Source: Pseudoduganella lutea
Lineage (GTDB): Bacteria > Pseudomonadota > Gammaproteobacteria > Burkholderiales > Burkholderiaceae_D
Length of the DNA: 64,000 nt
Assembly: GCF_004209755.1 (NCBI RefSeq)
Contig: NZ_CP035913.1
Coordinates: forward strand, 1,302,001-1,366,000
Reading direction: 5' to 3'
The position numbers and the translations under genes were made by a program. Within the stretch, counting starts at the first letter, position 1; each line of letters starts with the position of its first letter. This document shows, piece after piece, positions 13,682 through 22,227 of the stretch. Below the pieces are notes generated by a model. The model was not told the DNA's origin and made no database searches. It saw nothing but the letters and a program-made list of their open reading frames with translations.

Positions 13682-16663
13682 TTAGAAGTTACCGCTGAAA
13701 ATTTTCGCCGTGTACGTGGCGTTGACCTTGGCAGGATTGCGCAGCGTGAGCGGCAGCGTGACCGATGCACCTGGTGCCAGCCCGCCCGCGACGCGGATGT
13801 ACGGCGCCCCGTCGTGCATGCCGGTCGCGTTGACGACCGTGATCCCGGCGGGAAGGCCATCGAAACGCAGCGACAGCGGACCGGCCAACGCGGCGGACGA
13901 ACGGTTGACCAGCGTGACCGAACCGGTGAACAGCTGCGTCACGCGGTTGAACCCCAAGCCCGTCGCATTGACCTGCACGCTCGCCGTGACCTCGCTGTAC
14001 GCTGGCTGAAGCGCCAGGCTGATGACGACCGGGTCGTGGTCGGATGCGCGATAAGGCTGCGCGTCATACAGGTCCTGCGGCTTGCCGTTGGTGTTGTAGT
14101 CGATGACTTCCGGCTCGTCCGCGTTCGCATGCCATTCGGCGGCGCCGACGACCTGCGGGCTCAGCGAAGCACTGGCCAGTGCGTGGTCCAGGTAGCCCGC
14201 CTGGTGGCCGAAGACGTAGGAGTAAGGCAGCTCCACCGGGCGTACGAAGCGCTCCAGCTGGTTCACGTAGCCCCGTGCCGTGATGGCGGCGATCGGGTCT
14301 TCCATGCCATAGGCATTGAAGTCGCCGATCAGCAGCACGTCATTGTCGCCGGCGGCGGCCTGCACCTGGGGCACGAACGTGTTGACCAGCTGCTGCGCCT
14401 GGGCGACGCGGGTGGCGTTCCAGCAGCTCTGGCCATCGCCGTTGTCGGCTTCCGGACCCGTGCCCGACGGGCAGCTGCCCTTCGATTTCAGGTGGTTGAC
14501 GACAACGGAGAATTTCTCGCCGTTCGCAGCGCGGAACGTTTGCGCCATCGGCGGCCGGTTGTTGACGCTGTTCGCATCGGCCAGCGCGCCACCGACCAGC
14601 GTGACGGCTGCCGGCTTGTAGATCATGGCCACGCGGATCGCATCCGTGCCGGTAGCGGCCGGCTTTGGCACGACCGCATACACCGGCGCGCCGTAGGCCG
14701 CGTTCAGGCTTTCCACCAGCAGGCCAACGGCCGTGTCACCGTTGTTCTGGATCTCCATCAGGCCGACGACGTCGGCATCGACATTCTTCAGCTGGTTGAC
14801 GATCTTGTCGCGCTGGCGCACGTATTCGGCCAGGTTGTCGGCACCGCGGCAGTTACCCCGGGTGGTCGAGGAGCCAACCGTGCAGCCCTGGTTCGTCTGC
14901 CCGGTGGCCGTCGTGCCGTCGGTGAACGTGGTGAAGAAGTTCAGCACGTTGGCGCTGGCCACTTTCACGTTCCCGGCCGGCAGCGCCGGCGCCCCATCAC
15001 GCGGGTTGTCGCGAGTGATGGCAGGGGCCACGGTCGGCTGCAGCTTGAAGCCGGCGCCGCCGGCGCCCAGCGCGCCATAATCGACGACACCGGTCAGGTC
15101 ATGCACCAGGTCGCCGGCGCGCACGGTGCGGCCTTCGCCGATGTAGGGGATCGTCGTCGGCGTGGTGAAGATGCCATCGTCCAGCACGATCAGATTGGCC
15201 GCGTTGGACGCCGCCAGCGCGGCCGCTTCGGCGCTGCGCGGTGCATAGCGGTTGGTCGGGATTTCCAGGCGGCCGGAGGACAGCGACAGTTCGCCGCGGC
15301 TGCCCAGGTAATCGGTCTGCGAGATCGTCAGCGGGTTCGTGAAGCGCACCAGCATGCCTTCGACCTGGTCGAGGCGGGCATTCGGCAGCGCGACGTTGGT
15401 CGGCGCCACGCTGTGGCCCGACGACAGCACCGGCGCGAACGTGACATCCGTCATTTCCGTATACGAGCGGCTGGCGCCGTTCGGCGTGTATTCGGTGATC
15501 TTGCCGGTGACGCGCACGCGCTGGCCGACGGCCACGCCCTCGGCGGCCGCGGCGTTGTAGACGTACAGGCCGTCGGATGTGACCGGATCGCCATCGCCGT
15601 TTGCATCCTGCAGGAAGAAGCCGCCCGCAACTTTTGCGGTGACGATACCTTCGGTGGTCTGCACGCTGTTCGCATACGGGCTGGTGGCGCCACTGCCCTG
15701 GATCTCCGGAATCGTGTGCGTGATGGCTGCCAGCGTGCGCACGGCAACGTTGACCGTGCAACTGGCATCCTGCGCGTCGTCATTGGCGAAGCGGATCGTG
15801 ACCGGGAAGTCGCCCAGCGGCACGTTGGCGGCCACTTCCAGGCGTCCGGCCGCGCTGCCGCCATCGACGGTCGCGGCGTCGAATGCCAACGTGATGCCCG
15901 GTACCGCGGCGGACGTGATCGCAGCGGCGTTGACGATGCTGTCGGCATCGCTGGCACGCAGTGACGTGATGCCAGCATAGCCCTGGGCGATGCCCAGGCT
16001 GGCCGGGCACTGCAGCACGATCGGCTTGTTGACCGGCACATTGCACGAGTGGGCGGGCGCGGCGGCATTGCGCGGCGCCGGCGTGGCCACGGTGAAGTCG
16101 GCGCCATTGTTGTCGGTATCGATGCAGCCGGCTTCATTGCGCAGCACGGCGGTGGCATTGCCCGTACCGCCGGCGGGCGCGGCACCCTCGAAGTGACCGG
16201 CACTGCCCCAGCCCACCAGGTCGACCAGCGCACCGCCGCTTGGCGTGGCACCGGCCAGCGCAGTGATCGAGCTCACCAGCGCCACCTTGCCGCCGCTGCC
16301 GCTCATCGCGATCGTGCCCGTGGTATCGGGCTCGAGGGCAACGCTGCCGCCGGTGCCGGTCGCCTGCTGCACCAGGTAGTACTTGCCCGGCGCGATCGTG
16401 ACGGCGGGCAGTCGCGTTACCTGCCAGGTGCCGCCGCCAGCGCTGGCGTATTGCACGCTCCAGTCCGACAATGTGACCGCCGCATCGCTCCGGTTGAACA
16501 GTTCAATGAAATCGGACTTCAGCGTGGCGCCGCTGTTGCCGCCACCGCCGTAGACCTGGCTGATGACGATATCGGAAGCGGCAAAGGCCGGCGTGGCCAG
16601 GGCGGCAGCCAGGGCCGCCGCCAACGCGGTCTTGCGGCCCAGGATCGGAGCGTGTGGTGTCAT
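13682..16663 (-). CDS. ExeM/NucH-type extracellular endonuclease with lamin-tail domain
   Basis: The 993-residue precursor has a signal peptide ending at AFA near residue 31. A lamin-tail domain covers about 32-170 (DIVISQVYGGGGNSG, FIELFNRSDAAVTLSDW). A central beta-rich region includes an OB-like segment around 350-480 (QRVRVTGKITEYTPNG). The C-terminal half is an endonuclease/exonuclease/phosphatase domain at about 560-875, with SANVLNFFTTF, VVGLMEIQNNGD, VVNHLKSKGSCPSG, LIGDFNAYG and SDHDPVVISL. These are the catalytic motifs of the ExeM/NucH family, extracellular DNases often exported by type II secretion. ATG 16663 was chosen because the signal peptide follows at once and AGGA lies upstream. 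There is no PEP-CTERM tail. It is the first gene of a two-gene operon with a PEP-CTERM gene. Confidence 0.93.
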   Translation of the reverse strand: MTPHAPILGRKTALAAALAAALATPAFAASDIVISQVYGGGGNSGATLKSDFIELFNRSDAAVTLSDWSVQYASAGGGTWQVTRLPAVTIAPGKYYLVQQATGTGGSVALEPDTTGTIAMSGSGGKVALVSSITALAGATPSGGALVDLVGWGSAGHFEGAAPAGGTGNATAVLRNEAGCIDTDNNGADFTVATPAPRNAAAPAHSCNVPVNKPIVLQCPASLGIAQGYAGITSLRASDADSIVNAAAITSAAVPGITLAFDAATVDGGSAAGRLEVAANVPLGDFPVTIRFANDDAQDASCTVNVAVRTLAAITHTIPEIQGSGATSPYANSVQTTEGIVTAKVAGGFFLQDANGDGDPVTSDGLYVYNAAAAEGVAVGQRVRVTGKITEYTPNGASRSYTEMTDVTFAPVLSSGHSVAPTNVALPNARLDQVEGMLVRFTNPLTISQTDYLGSRGELSLSSGRLEIPTNRYAPRSAEAAALAASNAANLIVLDDGIFTTPTTIPYIGEGRTVRAGDLVHDLTGVVDYGALGAGGAGFKLQPTVAPAITRDNPRDGAPALPAGNVKVASANVLNFFTTFTDGTTATGQTNQGCTVGSSTTRGNCRGADNLAEYVRQRDKIVNQLKNVDADVVGLMEIQNNGDTAVGLLVESLNAAYGAPVYAVVPKPAATGTDAIRVAMIYKPAAVTLVGGALADANSVNNRPPMAQTFRAANGEKFSVVVNHLKSKGSCPSGTGPEADNGDGQSCWNATRVAQAQQLVNTFVPQVQAAAGDNDVLLIGDFNAYGMEDPIAAITARGYVNQLERFVRPVELPYSYVFGHQAGYLDHALASASLSPQVVGAAEWHANADEPEVIDYNTNGKPQDLYDAQPYRASDHDPVVISLALQPAYSEVTASVQVNATGLGFNRVTQLFTGSVTLVNRSSAALAGPLSLRFDGLPAGITVVNATGMHDGAPYIRVAGGLAPGASVTLPLTLRNPAKVNATYTAKIFSGNF

Positions 16664-16700
16664 GTTATTCCTGCGGTATTGAAGGAGTGAATCGAATATT

Positions 16701-16717
16701 GCTAATAGCATATTAGC
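16701..16717. promoter_or_regulatory. Inverted repeat upstream of the nuclease gene
   Basis: GCTAATA (16701-16707) and TATTAGC (16711-16717) are a perfect 7-bp pair with a 3-base spacer, 38 bases upstream of the nuclease start. The position suits an operator, but no regulator is known. Confidence 0.4.
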
Positions 16718-16762
16718 TAAACGGTATGACTCCTTAATGACAGCGAGCTGATCCGTTCAGAC

Positions 16763-16774
16763 TGACATATGTCA
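16763..16774. promoter_or_regulatory. 12-bp perfect palindrome TGACATATGTCA
   Basis: This uninterrupted palindrome lies 100 bases upstream of the nuclease gene and 48 bases past the end of the TIGR03790-type gene. Such a motif could bind a homodimeric regulator. It shares the intergenic region with the inverted repeat at 16701-16717. Confidence 0.35.
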
Positions 16775-16821
16775 TAGCATGCAGAAGTAACAATAACACC
16801 GGCGCAGCCAGCGCGGAACGG

Positions 16822-17820
16822 TCAGCGCCGATATGGTGCGGCCAATGGCTCGCCGATGAAGACCCCCTGGGCAGGCCAGGCCACGCTGCGCCAGTACGCT
16901 TCGATTGCCGTACTGCCGCCAACGTAGTGACGCAGCAGCACGGCCGGGTTCGAGAACTTTTGCCAGAAATTGCAGGGTTCACTCACGGTGCCGTAGCTTG
17001 CAGTGGCGCCTGACTGCAACCAGCGCAGACTACTCATCTGTGCATTACCGAGCAGGTCGCCACCGACCGACGTCAGGTGGTCAGCCAGCGCACCCGGCAG
17101 GAACTGCAATGTATCGAGCTTTTCCACACGCGCCTTGCCGGTCTGATAGAACATGATGTCTTTTCTGCCCTCAAGGGCGTCATCGCGCAGCGTGTGGATC
17201 GTCAGCTTGCGTTGCGGGATTGCGCCAGCCTTCGGAAAGAACGGTGCACGGCTGTTACGCGGTTTTTCGCTCGTGACGAGATAATAAGCGCCGGCATTGG
17301 GGATGCGGAATCCGCTGGCCTTGCCGCGATCGATCAATGCCTTGCCTTCCTCCACCGACTCAGTCGGTAACAGCATCGCCAGCCGCATGCCCTGTTGCGT
17401 CGCGCCTGGCAGTGCGGTGGCGTTGAAATAAGGGCTGGGCTTGCCGGGTGCACAGGTCTTGCTGCACTGTTCGGCATCGAAGCCGAGCGCATAGGCGGCC
17501 GTGATGCCGTTGCATTCCACTGCATAGGGCGCCGTCCATACCATCAGCACCGCCTGCACTTCGGGTTTCAGCCTGCCGTCAATCTCCGCCTTCAGGCTCG
17601 CGAACTGGTCAGCGGTGAGCGTGCGTGGCTTCCCCGGAATGCGCACGTGTACGACATTCGCGTCCGGTATGCCGCGTGCGGTACGGTAGTACTCACCCAG
17701 CGCGACGCTGTTGGGCTCTTCGTCATTGATGATAATGGCCAGCTGGGCAGGCTGCAACGCGGGCGCTGCCGTTGCGGCAGACGCGGCCAGCAAGACTGGC
17801 AGGATGAAGGATTGTCGCAA
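16822..17820 (-). CDS. TIGR03790 family secreted protein
   Basis: The 332-residue product has a signal peptide (cleavage after ATA near residue 18). It matches the TIGR03790 pattern: LAIIINDEEPNSVALGEYYRTARGIP followed by VVHVRIPG, then VLMVWTAPYAVECNGITAAYALGFD and TSEKPRNSRAPFFP. The function of the family is not established. The gene starts at TTG 17820, since the signal peptide begins exactly there and GGAA lies upstream. No ATG is available in front of the signal peptide. A strong hairpin plus T-run ends about 30 bases upstream, so the gene is insulated from the preceding acetyltransferase gene. It stands alone. Confidence 0.85.
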   Translation of the reverse strand: MRQSFILPVLLAASAATAAPALQPAQLAIIINDEEPNSVALGEYYRTARGIPDANVVHVRIPGKPRTLTADQFASLKAEIDGRLKPEVQAVLMVWTAPYAVECNGITAAYALGFDAEQCSKTCAPGKPSPYFNATALPGATQQGMRLAMLLPTESVEEGKALIDRGKASGFRIPNAGAYYLVTSEKPRNSRAPFFPKAGAIPQRKLTIHTLRDDALEGRKDIMFYQTGKARVEKLDTLQFLPGALADHLTSVGGDLLGNAQMSSLRWLQSGATASYGTVSEPCNFWQKFSNPAVLLRHYVGGSTAIEAYWRSVAWPAQGVFIGEPLAAPYRR

Positions 17821-17851
17821 TGTATTGGTTCCGTACGAACGAACTGCGGAG

Positions 17852-17879
17852 AAAAAAAAACGGAGGCTCAGCCTCCGTT
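17852..17879 (-). terminator. Intrinsic terminator
   Basis: AACGGAGGC (17859-17867) pairs perfectly with GCCTCCGTT (17871-17879) around a 3-base loop. On the minus strand the stem is followed by nine T residues (the A-run at 17852-17860). This should end transcription of the acetyltransferase gene that stops at 18053, and it lies just upstream of the TIGR03790-type gene. Confidence 0.85.
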
Positions 17880-17882
17880 TTG

Positions 17883-17888
17883 ATTATA
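17883..17888 (-). promoter_or_regulatory. Candidate -10 element TATAAT before the TIGR03790-type gene
   Basis: On the minus strand a perfect TATAAT lies directly upstream of the terminator hairpin, about 63 bases before the TTG start at 17820. The -35 region (ATCGCC at 17-base spacing) is poor. If used, transcription would start inside the hairpin sequence. Confidence 0.35.
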
Positions 17889-18052
17889 GCGCGCTGTCTT
17901 GGCACGGCGATGCATTGCCTGACCAGAACGGTGGGTCGATATCTGTTGGCAAAGAATCCCATACGGAAGAAGCATGGCAACTACAGTTTTTGTTCATTAA
18001 CACCAAAGAAATAGAAAATATCGCGTGGCTGCGAACTGATCCGGATTACTGA

Positions 18053-18478
18053 TCAACTGGATCCCGATGTTTTTTGCCTCACCACGGCCGGGACGCCTGT
18101 CGCCACGGCGCCTTCGGGGATATCGTGCAGCACGACCGCGCCGGCGCCGACACGCGCATTGCGTCCGATGACGATGGGACCCAGGACACATGCGCCCGTG
18201 CCGATTTCTGCTCCGTCTTCGATCACCGGAACGTCGTGCAAACCAGATCGGCCACCGATGGTCACGTTCTGCGAGATCTTGACGTCATTGCCGATCCGCG
18301 CACGTGCGTGGATCACCGTGCCAAGCCCGCTATAGGCGAACAGGACGTTTTTGCCAACGACGACGCTGGGTGGCAGGACCACGGCAAAGACGACCCGGTT
18401 GAGGCCATATAGCAGTCGCGGCAGCAGGGGGATACGGTGCCGGTGCAACCATGCAGCCAGACGAAAGATTTTTATCAT
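18053..18478 (-). CDS. Hexapeptide-repeat serine acetyltransferase-like protein
   Basis: The 141-residue product has the left-handed beta-helix pattern of CysE/WcaB-type acetyltransferases: HARARIGNDVKISQNVTIGGRSG, VIEDGAEIGTGACVLGPIVIG and NARVGAGAVVLHDIPEGAVATGVPA. The last is the common end motif of serine or sugar O-acetyltransferases. It lacks the long helical N-terminal domain of CysE, so a sugar O-acetyltransferase working on polysaccharide precursors is more likely. I chose ATG 18478, with GGA upstream; a GTG 20 codons earlier is possible. It lies downstream of manC on the same strand, but a long inverted repeat at 18580-18615 separates them. Confidence 0.8.
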   Translation of the reverse strand: MIKIFRLAAWLHRHRIPLLPRLLYGLNRVVFAVVLPPSVVVGKNVLFAYSGLGTVIHARARIGNDVKISQNVTIGGRSGLHDVPVIEDGAEIGTGACVLGPIVIGRNARVGAGAVVLHDIPEGAVATGVPAVVRQKTSGSS

Positions 18479-18579
18479 TGCCAATCCAAACGGGAATATC
18501 GAGCTTGCCGGGACGATGCAATCCGCAGGTAGCGTCACGGATCACCGGAAGTCGACGCAAAAGTAACCGATCAATATGA

Positions 18580-18615
18580 GAATGCCACGCGGCGCGTACA
18601 CGCTACGTGGCATTC
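18580..18615. repeat. 10-bp inverted repeat between manC and acetyltransferase gene
   Basis: GAATGCCACG (18580-18589) is the exact complement of CGTGGCATTC (18606-18615). The 16-base loop can itself pair in part. It begins 14 bases past the manC stop and could act as a terminator or processing site, although no T-run follows on the minus strand. Confidence 0.5.
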
Positions 18616-18628
18616 GGGAAATGCGCGA

Positions 18629-20047
18629 TCAGGTACGCTGGTAGACGTCTTCGAACCGCACGATGTCGTCTTCGCCCAGATAGCTACCAGACTGCACTTC
18701 GATCAGGTGCAGTGGCAGCTTGCCGGGGTTTTCCAGGCGATGGTTCATGCCGATCGGGATGTACGTGGACTCGTTTTCCGTCAGCAGTTCCACCTTGTCG
18801 CCGCACGTGACCTTGGCGGTGCCGGACACAACGATCCAGTGCTCGGCGCGGTGGTGGTGCATCTGCAGCGACAGCTTGCCACCCGGGTTGACGGTGATAC
18901 GCTTGACCTGGAAGCGTTCGCCGATGTCGATGCCTTCGTAGCATCCCCAAGGACGGTAGACCTTCGTGTGGTGCAGGTGCTCGGTGCGGTCCTGGCATTT
19001 CAGGTGATCGACCACCTGCTTGACACGCTGGACCTGTGACTTGTGCGCGACCAGCACGGCATCGTTGGTTTCAACCACCACCACGTCATCCACGCCGATC
19101 ACCGCCACGCAACGGCTTTCCGCGCGCACCAGCGAATTCTTCACGCCGTCCAGATACACGTCGCCACGGCAGACGTTGCCATTCTCGTCATGCTGCTGCA
19201 CTTCCCATAACGCAGACCAGGAGCCAACGTCATTCCAGCCAATCGACGCCGGCACGACAACAGCATGGCGGGTGCGTTCCATCACTGCATAGTCGATCGA
19301 GTCGGACGGGCTGGCGGCGAACGCTTCCTCGTTCAGGCGGCAGAAGTCGAGGTCGCGATAACCCTTCGACACGGCATCGGCCGTGGCGTTGGCGATTTCG
19401 GGTTGGAACTGCTGCAACTCCTTCAGGTAACCGTCGGCGCGGAACAGGAACATGCCACTGTTCCAGAAGTAATTGCCGGCCTTGACGAACTCCTCGGCCG
19501 TGCCGCGGTCGGGCTTCTCGACGAAACGCTCGACCTTGAAGCAATTGTCACCGACCGGCAGGGGCTCGCCGCTCTTGATGTAGCCATATCCCGTCTCCGG
19601 TGCCGTGGGCACGATACCGAACGTGGCCAGCGCACCATGCTCGACTAGCGCAGCGGCACGCAGGATCGCTGCATAGAATGCCTCGGTGTCGCTGATCACA
19701 TGATCCGCCGGCAGTACCAGCATGACTGCCTGGTCGTCGATTGCCTTCAGATAATGCGCAGCAGCAGCCACGGCCGGTGCCGTGTTGCGTCCTTCCGGCT
19801 CGAGCAGAATGCCGAGCGGCTTGACATTGATTTCACGCAACTGTTCAGCAACGAGGAACCGGTGCTCGTTGCCGCACACGATCAGCGGTTGCATCAGTTC
19901 AGCGCGACCGTTCAGGCGCAGCGCCGTGTCCTGCAGCATCGTCTTGTCGGCAACCACCGGCAGCAACTGTTTCGGCAGCGCCGCACGCGATAATGGCCAC
20001 AGGCGGGTGCCGGCGCCGCCGGACAGGATGACGGGATAAATTTTCAT
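18629..20047 (-). CDS. manC: Mannose-1-phosphate guanylyltransferase/mannose-6-phosphate isomerase
   Basis: This 472-residue bifunctional enzyme (ManC/AlgA type) supplies GDP-mannose. The N-terminal nucleotidyltransferase carries LSGGAGTRLWPLSRAALPKQ with the GXGXR pyrophosphorylase signature, AVMLVLPADHVI near 105 and VEKPDRGTAEEF near 180. The C-terminal cupin domain (about 370-465) has VYRPWGCYEGIDIGERFQVK, LSLQMHHHRAEHWIVVSGTA and YIPIGMNHRLENPG, whose His and Glu residues bind metal in phosphomannose isomerases. ATG 20047 overlaps the preceding stop (ATGA). It is the last gene of the precursor operon. A phosphomannomutase (manB/algC) is missing from the window and must come from elsewhere. 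Confidence 0.96.
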   Translation of the reverse strand: MKIYPVILSGGAGTRLWPLSRAALPKQLLPVVADKTMLQDTALRLNGRAELMQPLIVCGNEHRFLVAEQLREINVKPLGILLEPEGRNTAPAVAAAAHYLKAIDDQAVMLVLPADHVISDTEAFYAAILRAAALVEHGALATFGIVPTAPETGYGYIKSGEPLPVGDNCFKVERFVEKPDRGTAEEFVKAGNYFWNSGMFLFRADGYLKELQQFQPEIANATADAVSKGYRDLDFCRLNEEAFAASPSDSIDYAVMERTRHAVVVPASIGWNDVGSWSALWEVQQHDENGNVCRGDVYLDGVKNSLVRAESRCVAVIGVDDVVVVETNDAVLVAHKSQVQRVKQVVDHLKCQDRTEHLHHTKVYRPWGCYEGIDIGERFQVKRITVNPGGKLSLQMHHHRAEHWIVVSGTAKVTCGDKVELLTENESTYIPIGMNHRLENPGKLPLHLIEVQSGSYLGEDDIVRFEDVYQRT

Positions 20048-21210
20048 GCTTTCTTCTGTTCTAAATGAGGAAGGTCTGGTTCGTTTTCCCGGCGGCGGGC
20101 TGCGCGGCGGTCGCGTGCGTTGGCCCACTCATCGGATTCATATTGCGAAACGTGCTTCATTTCGCCGGCACGGTCGACACTATAGTCTTTAAAGACAATC
20201 AGTTCGTTCAGCGTAACATCCGGTAACACGCGCGTATATTCAAACAGCACGCTGCGAACCACCTTTGCGCCGGAGCAGATATGGCTGCCGTGGCCGATCC
20301 AGGTCGGGCCGACAATGTGAGCACCGGCATCGACCTTCACGCCCGAGCCGATGTACACGGGTCCTTCGATCGTCGTACCCTCGCTCCAGTCGATGTTCGT
20401 GTTCAAGCCAACCCACAGGCCTTCATCGACCTGGATGCCGGGTACCGCCATATTGGCGACTTCGCCCAGCAACACGCCTTGCAGCACTTCCCAATAATCC
20501 TTCACGCTGCCGATATCGATCCAGTTGAATTTGCGCGTCTGGTTATAGAACGGCAAGCCCTTCTCGGCCAGCAGCGGGAACAGCTCGGAACCGATGTCGA
20601 AGGCGCGGTCCGTCGGGATCAGGTCGATTACTTCGGGTTCGAAGATGTAGATGCCGGTACTGGCACAATTCGATTTCGCATGCGCCGGATCCGGCTTTTC
20701 CTGGAATTCGCGGATGCGGCCGTCTTCATCGCTGACGACGACGCCGTAGCTGGACACCTTGTCCCACGGGACTTCCCGCGTGATGACGGTGGCCAATGCT
20801 CCTTTGCGGCGATGCTCGAACAAGGCCGATTTCAGGTCGAGGTCGATCAATGCATCGCCGCACAGCACGATCGTGGTTTCGTCGAAGAATCCGCCGAACT
20901 CCTGGATTTTCTTGATGCCGCCGGCCGAACCGAGCGGCTCGGGCACGACCTCGCCGTCATCATTGGTGTAGCCTTCGAACGAATAGCCGATCTGCACGCC
21001 AAACTGGTGGCCTTCGCCAAAATACTCTTCGATCTTTTCGTGCAGGTAGCTGACGTTGACCATGATCTCCGTGATGCCATACCGGGCCAGGTGTTCGACC
21101 AGGTATGCCATCACGGGCTTGCCGAGGATTGGAATCATCGGCTTCGGTAATTCGTACGTCAATGGCCGCACGCGCGTGCCTTTGCCGGCCGCGAGTATCA
21201 TTGCTTTCAT
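20044..21210 (-). CDS. NDP-sugar nucleotidyltransferase with C-terminal beta-helix
   Basis: The 388-residue protein has an N-terminal sugar-1-phosphate nucleotidyltransferase domain: MILAAGKGTRVRPLTYELPKPMIP, the GXGXRXXP signature with Lys, then PEPLGSAGGIKK, VLCGDALIDLDL and FQEKPDPAHAKSNCASTGIYIF. A left-handed beta-helix follows from about 255 (EGTTIEGPVYIGSGVKVDAGAHIVGP). This matches archaeal/bacterial GDP-mannose or glucose-1-phosphate nucleotidyltransferases with a hexapeptide tail. The substrate cannot be read from sequence. A basic, Arg-rich tail follows residue 355. The start at ATG 21210 lies 18 bp after the galE stop, and the stop overlaps manC by 4 bp. In this operon it probably makes another NDP-hexose for the polymer. 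Confidence 0.88.
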   Translation of the reverse strand: MKAMILAAGKGTRVRPLTYELPKPMIPILGKPVMAYLVEHLARYGITEIMVNVSYLHEKIEEYFGEGHQFGVQIGYSFEGYTNDDGEVVPEPLGSAGGIKKIQEFGGFFDETTIVLCGDALIDLDLKSALFEHRRKGALATVITREVPWDKVSSYGVVVSDEDGRIREFQEKPDPAHAKSNCASTGIYIFEPEVIDLIPTDRAFDIGSELFPLLAEKGLPFYNQTRKFNWIDIGSVKDYWEVLQGVLLGEVANMAVPGIQVDEGLWVGLNTNIDWSEGTTIEGPVYIGSGVKVDAGAHIVGPTWIGHGSHICSGAKVVRSVLFEYTRVLPDVTLNELIVFKDYSVDRAGEMKHVSQYESDEWANARDRRAARRRENEPDLPHLEQKKA

Positions 21211-21228
21211 GTGAAGCCCCCTGGAAAA

Positions 21229-22227
21229 TTATTTCGATGAAGATTGCCAGCGCCATGTGTCATCACACATGCGGGCAATGTCGAACTGTGCTTTCCAGCC
21301 GAGCTCTCGCTCGGCCTTTGCCGTATCCGCGTAGCAGGCGGCGATATCTCCGGGTCGTCGATCGACGATCTTGTACGGAACTTGCCGGCCGCTTGCAGCT
21401 TCAAACGCACGTACCATTTCAAGCACGCTGTTACCGCGACCGGTCCCTAGATTGTAGGTATATACACCCGGACCTGTCGCCAGCTTGTCCAGGGTCTTCA
21501 CGTGCCCGATCGCGAGATCGACCACGTGGATGTAATCGCGCACGCCCGTGCCGTCCGGCGTTGGATAATCGCCACCGAAAACGGACAGCGATTCGCGCTT
21601 GCCGTGTGCCACCTGGGCCACATACGGCATCAGGTTGTTCGGGATGCCGCTCGGTTCTTCGCCGATCAGGCCACTTTCGTGCGCGCCCACCGGGTTGAAG
21701 TAGCGCAGCAGGGCGATGCGCCAGCTGTCATCGGATTTGTGCAGGTCGCGCATGATCTCTTCGATCATCAGCTTGCTGCGGCCGTACGGGTTCGTTGCCG
21801 ACAGCGGGAAATCCTCGGTAATCGGCACCGTGGCCGGATCGCCATAAACGGTTGCCGACGAGCTGAAGACGATCGACTTGACATTGAACTTCGCCATCGT
21901 TTCCAGCAGCGCAACGCTGCCGGACACGTTGTTGTCGTAATAGCGCAGCGGCTGCGCGACCGATTCGCCGACGGCTTTCAGTCCGGCGAAGTGGATCACC
22001 GAATCGAACTGCCGGGTCGCGAATGCACGCTCCAGCGCGGCACGATCGCGGATGTCCGCTTCGACGAATTCAAAGGGCTTGCCTGTGATGCGCTGCACGC
22101 GCTCCTGCACCGCACGGTCAGCGTTGGCCAGGTTATCCACCACGACGACATCGTGGCCAGCGTTGATCAGCTCGACCACGGTGTGCGACCCGATGTAACC
22201 CATGCCGCCGGTAACGAGAATGTTCAT
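21229..22227 (-). CDS. galE: UDP-glucose 4-epimerase
   Basis: This 332-residue short-chain dehydrogenase/reductase interconverts UDP-glucose and UDP-galactose. The NAD-binding motif GGMGYIGSH is at 7-15. The active site has Ser-Ser-Ser-Ala in VFSSSATVYGDP near 120 and Tyr-Lys in NPYGRSKLMIEE near 145. The GalE-specific RYFNPVGAHESGLIGE and GTGVRDYIHVVDLA motifs are present. Length is normal. It starts at ATG 22227 directly at the end of the preceding glycosyltransferase gene (overlap ATGA in the annotated frame). It supplies UDP-Gal or UDP-Glc to the polysaccharide pathway. Confidence 0.97.
   Translation of the reverse strand: MNILVTGGMGYIGSHTVVELINAGHDVVVVDNLANADRAVQERVQRITGKPFEFVEADIRDRAALERAFATRQFDSVIHFAGLKAVGESVAQPLRYYDNNVSGSVALLETMAKFNVKSIVFSSSATVYGDPATVPITEDFPLSATNPYGRSKLMIEEIMRDLHKSDDSWRIALLRYFNPVGAHESGLIGEEPSGIPNNLMPYVAQVAHGKRESLSVFGGDYPTPDGTGVRDYIHVVDLAIGHVKTLDKLATGPGVYTYNLGTGRGNSVLEMVRAFEAASGRQVPYKIVDRRPGDIAACYADTAKAERELGWKAQFDIARMCDDTWRWQSSSK

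Noticed and set aside
13814..15964. Long plus-strand open frame opposite the ExeM-like nuclease gene
   Set aside because: The minus-strand product has a signal peptide, lamin-tail and nuclease motifs. The plus-strand translation shows no motif, so it is a shadow frame.
17852..17888. Riboswitch-like attenuator before the TIGR03790-type gene
   Set aside because: The hairpin is simple and perfect, with no room for an aptamer in the leader. A terminator for the upstream gene is sufficient.
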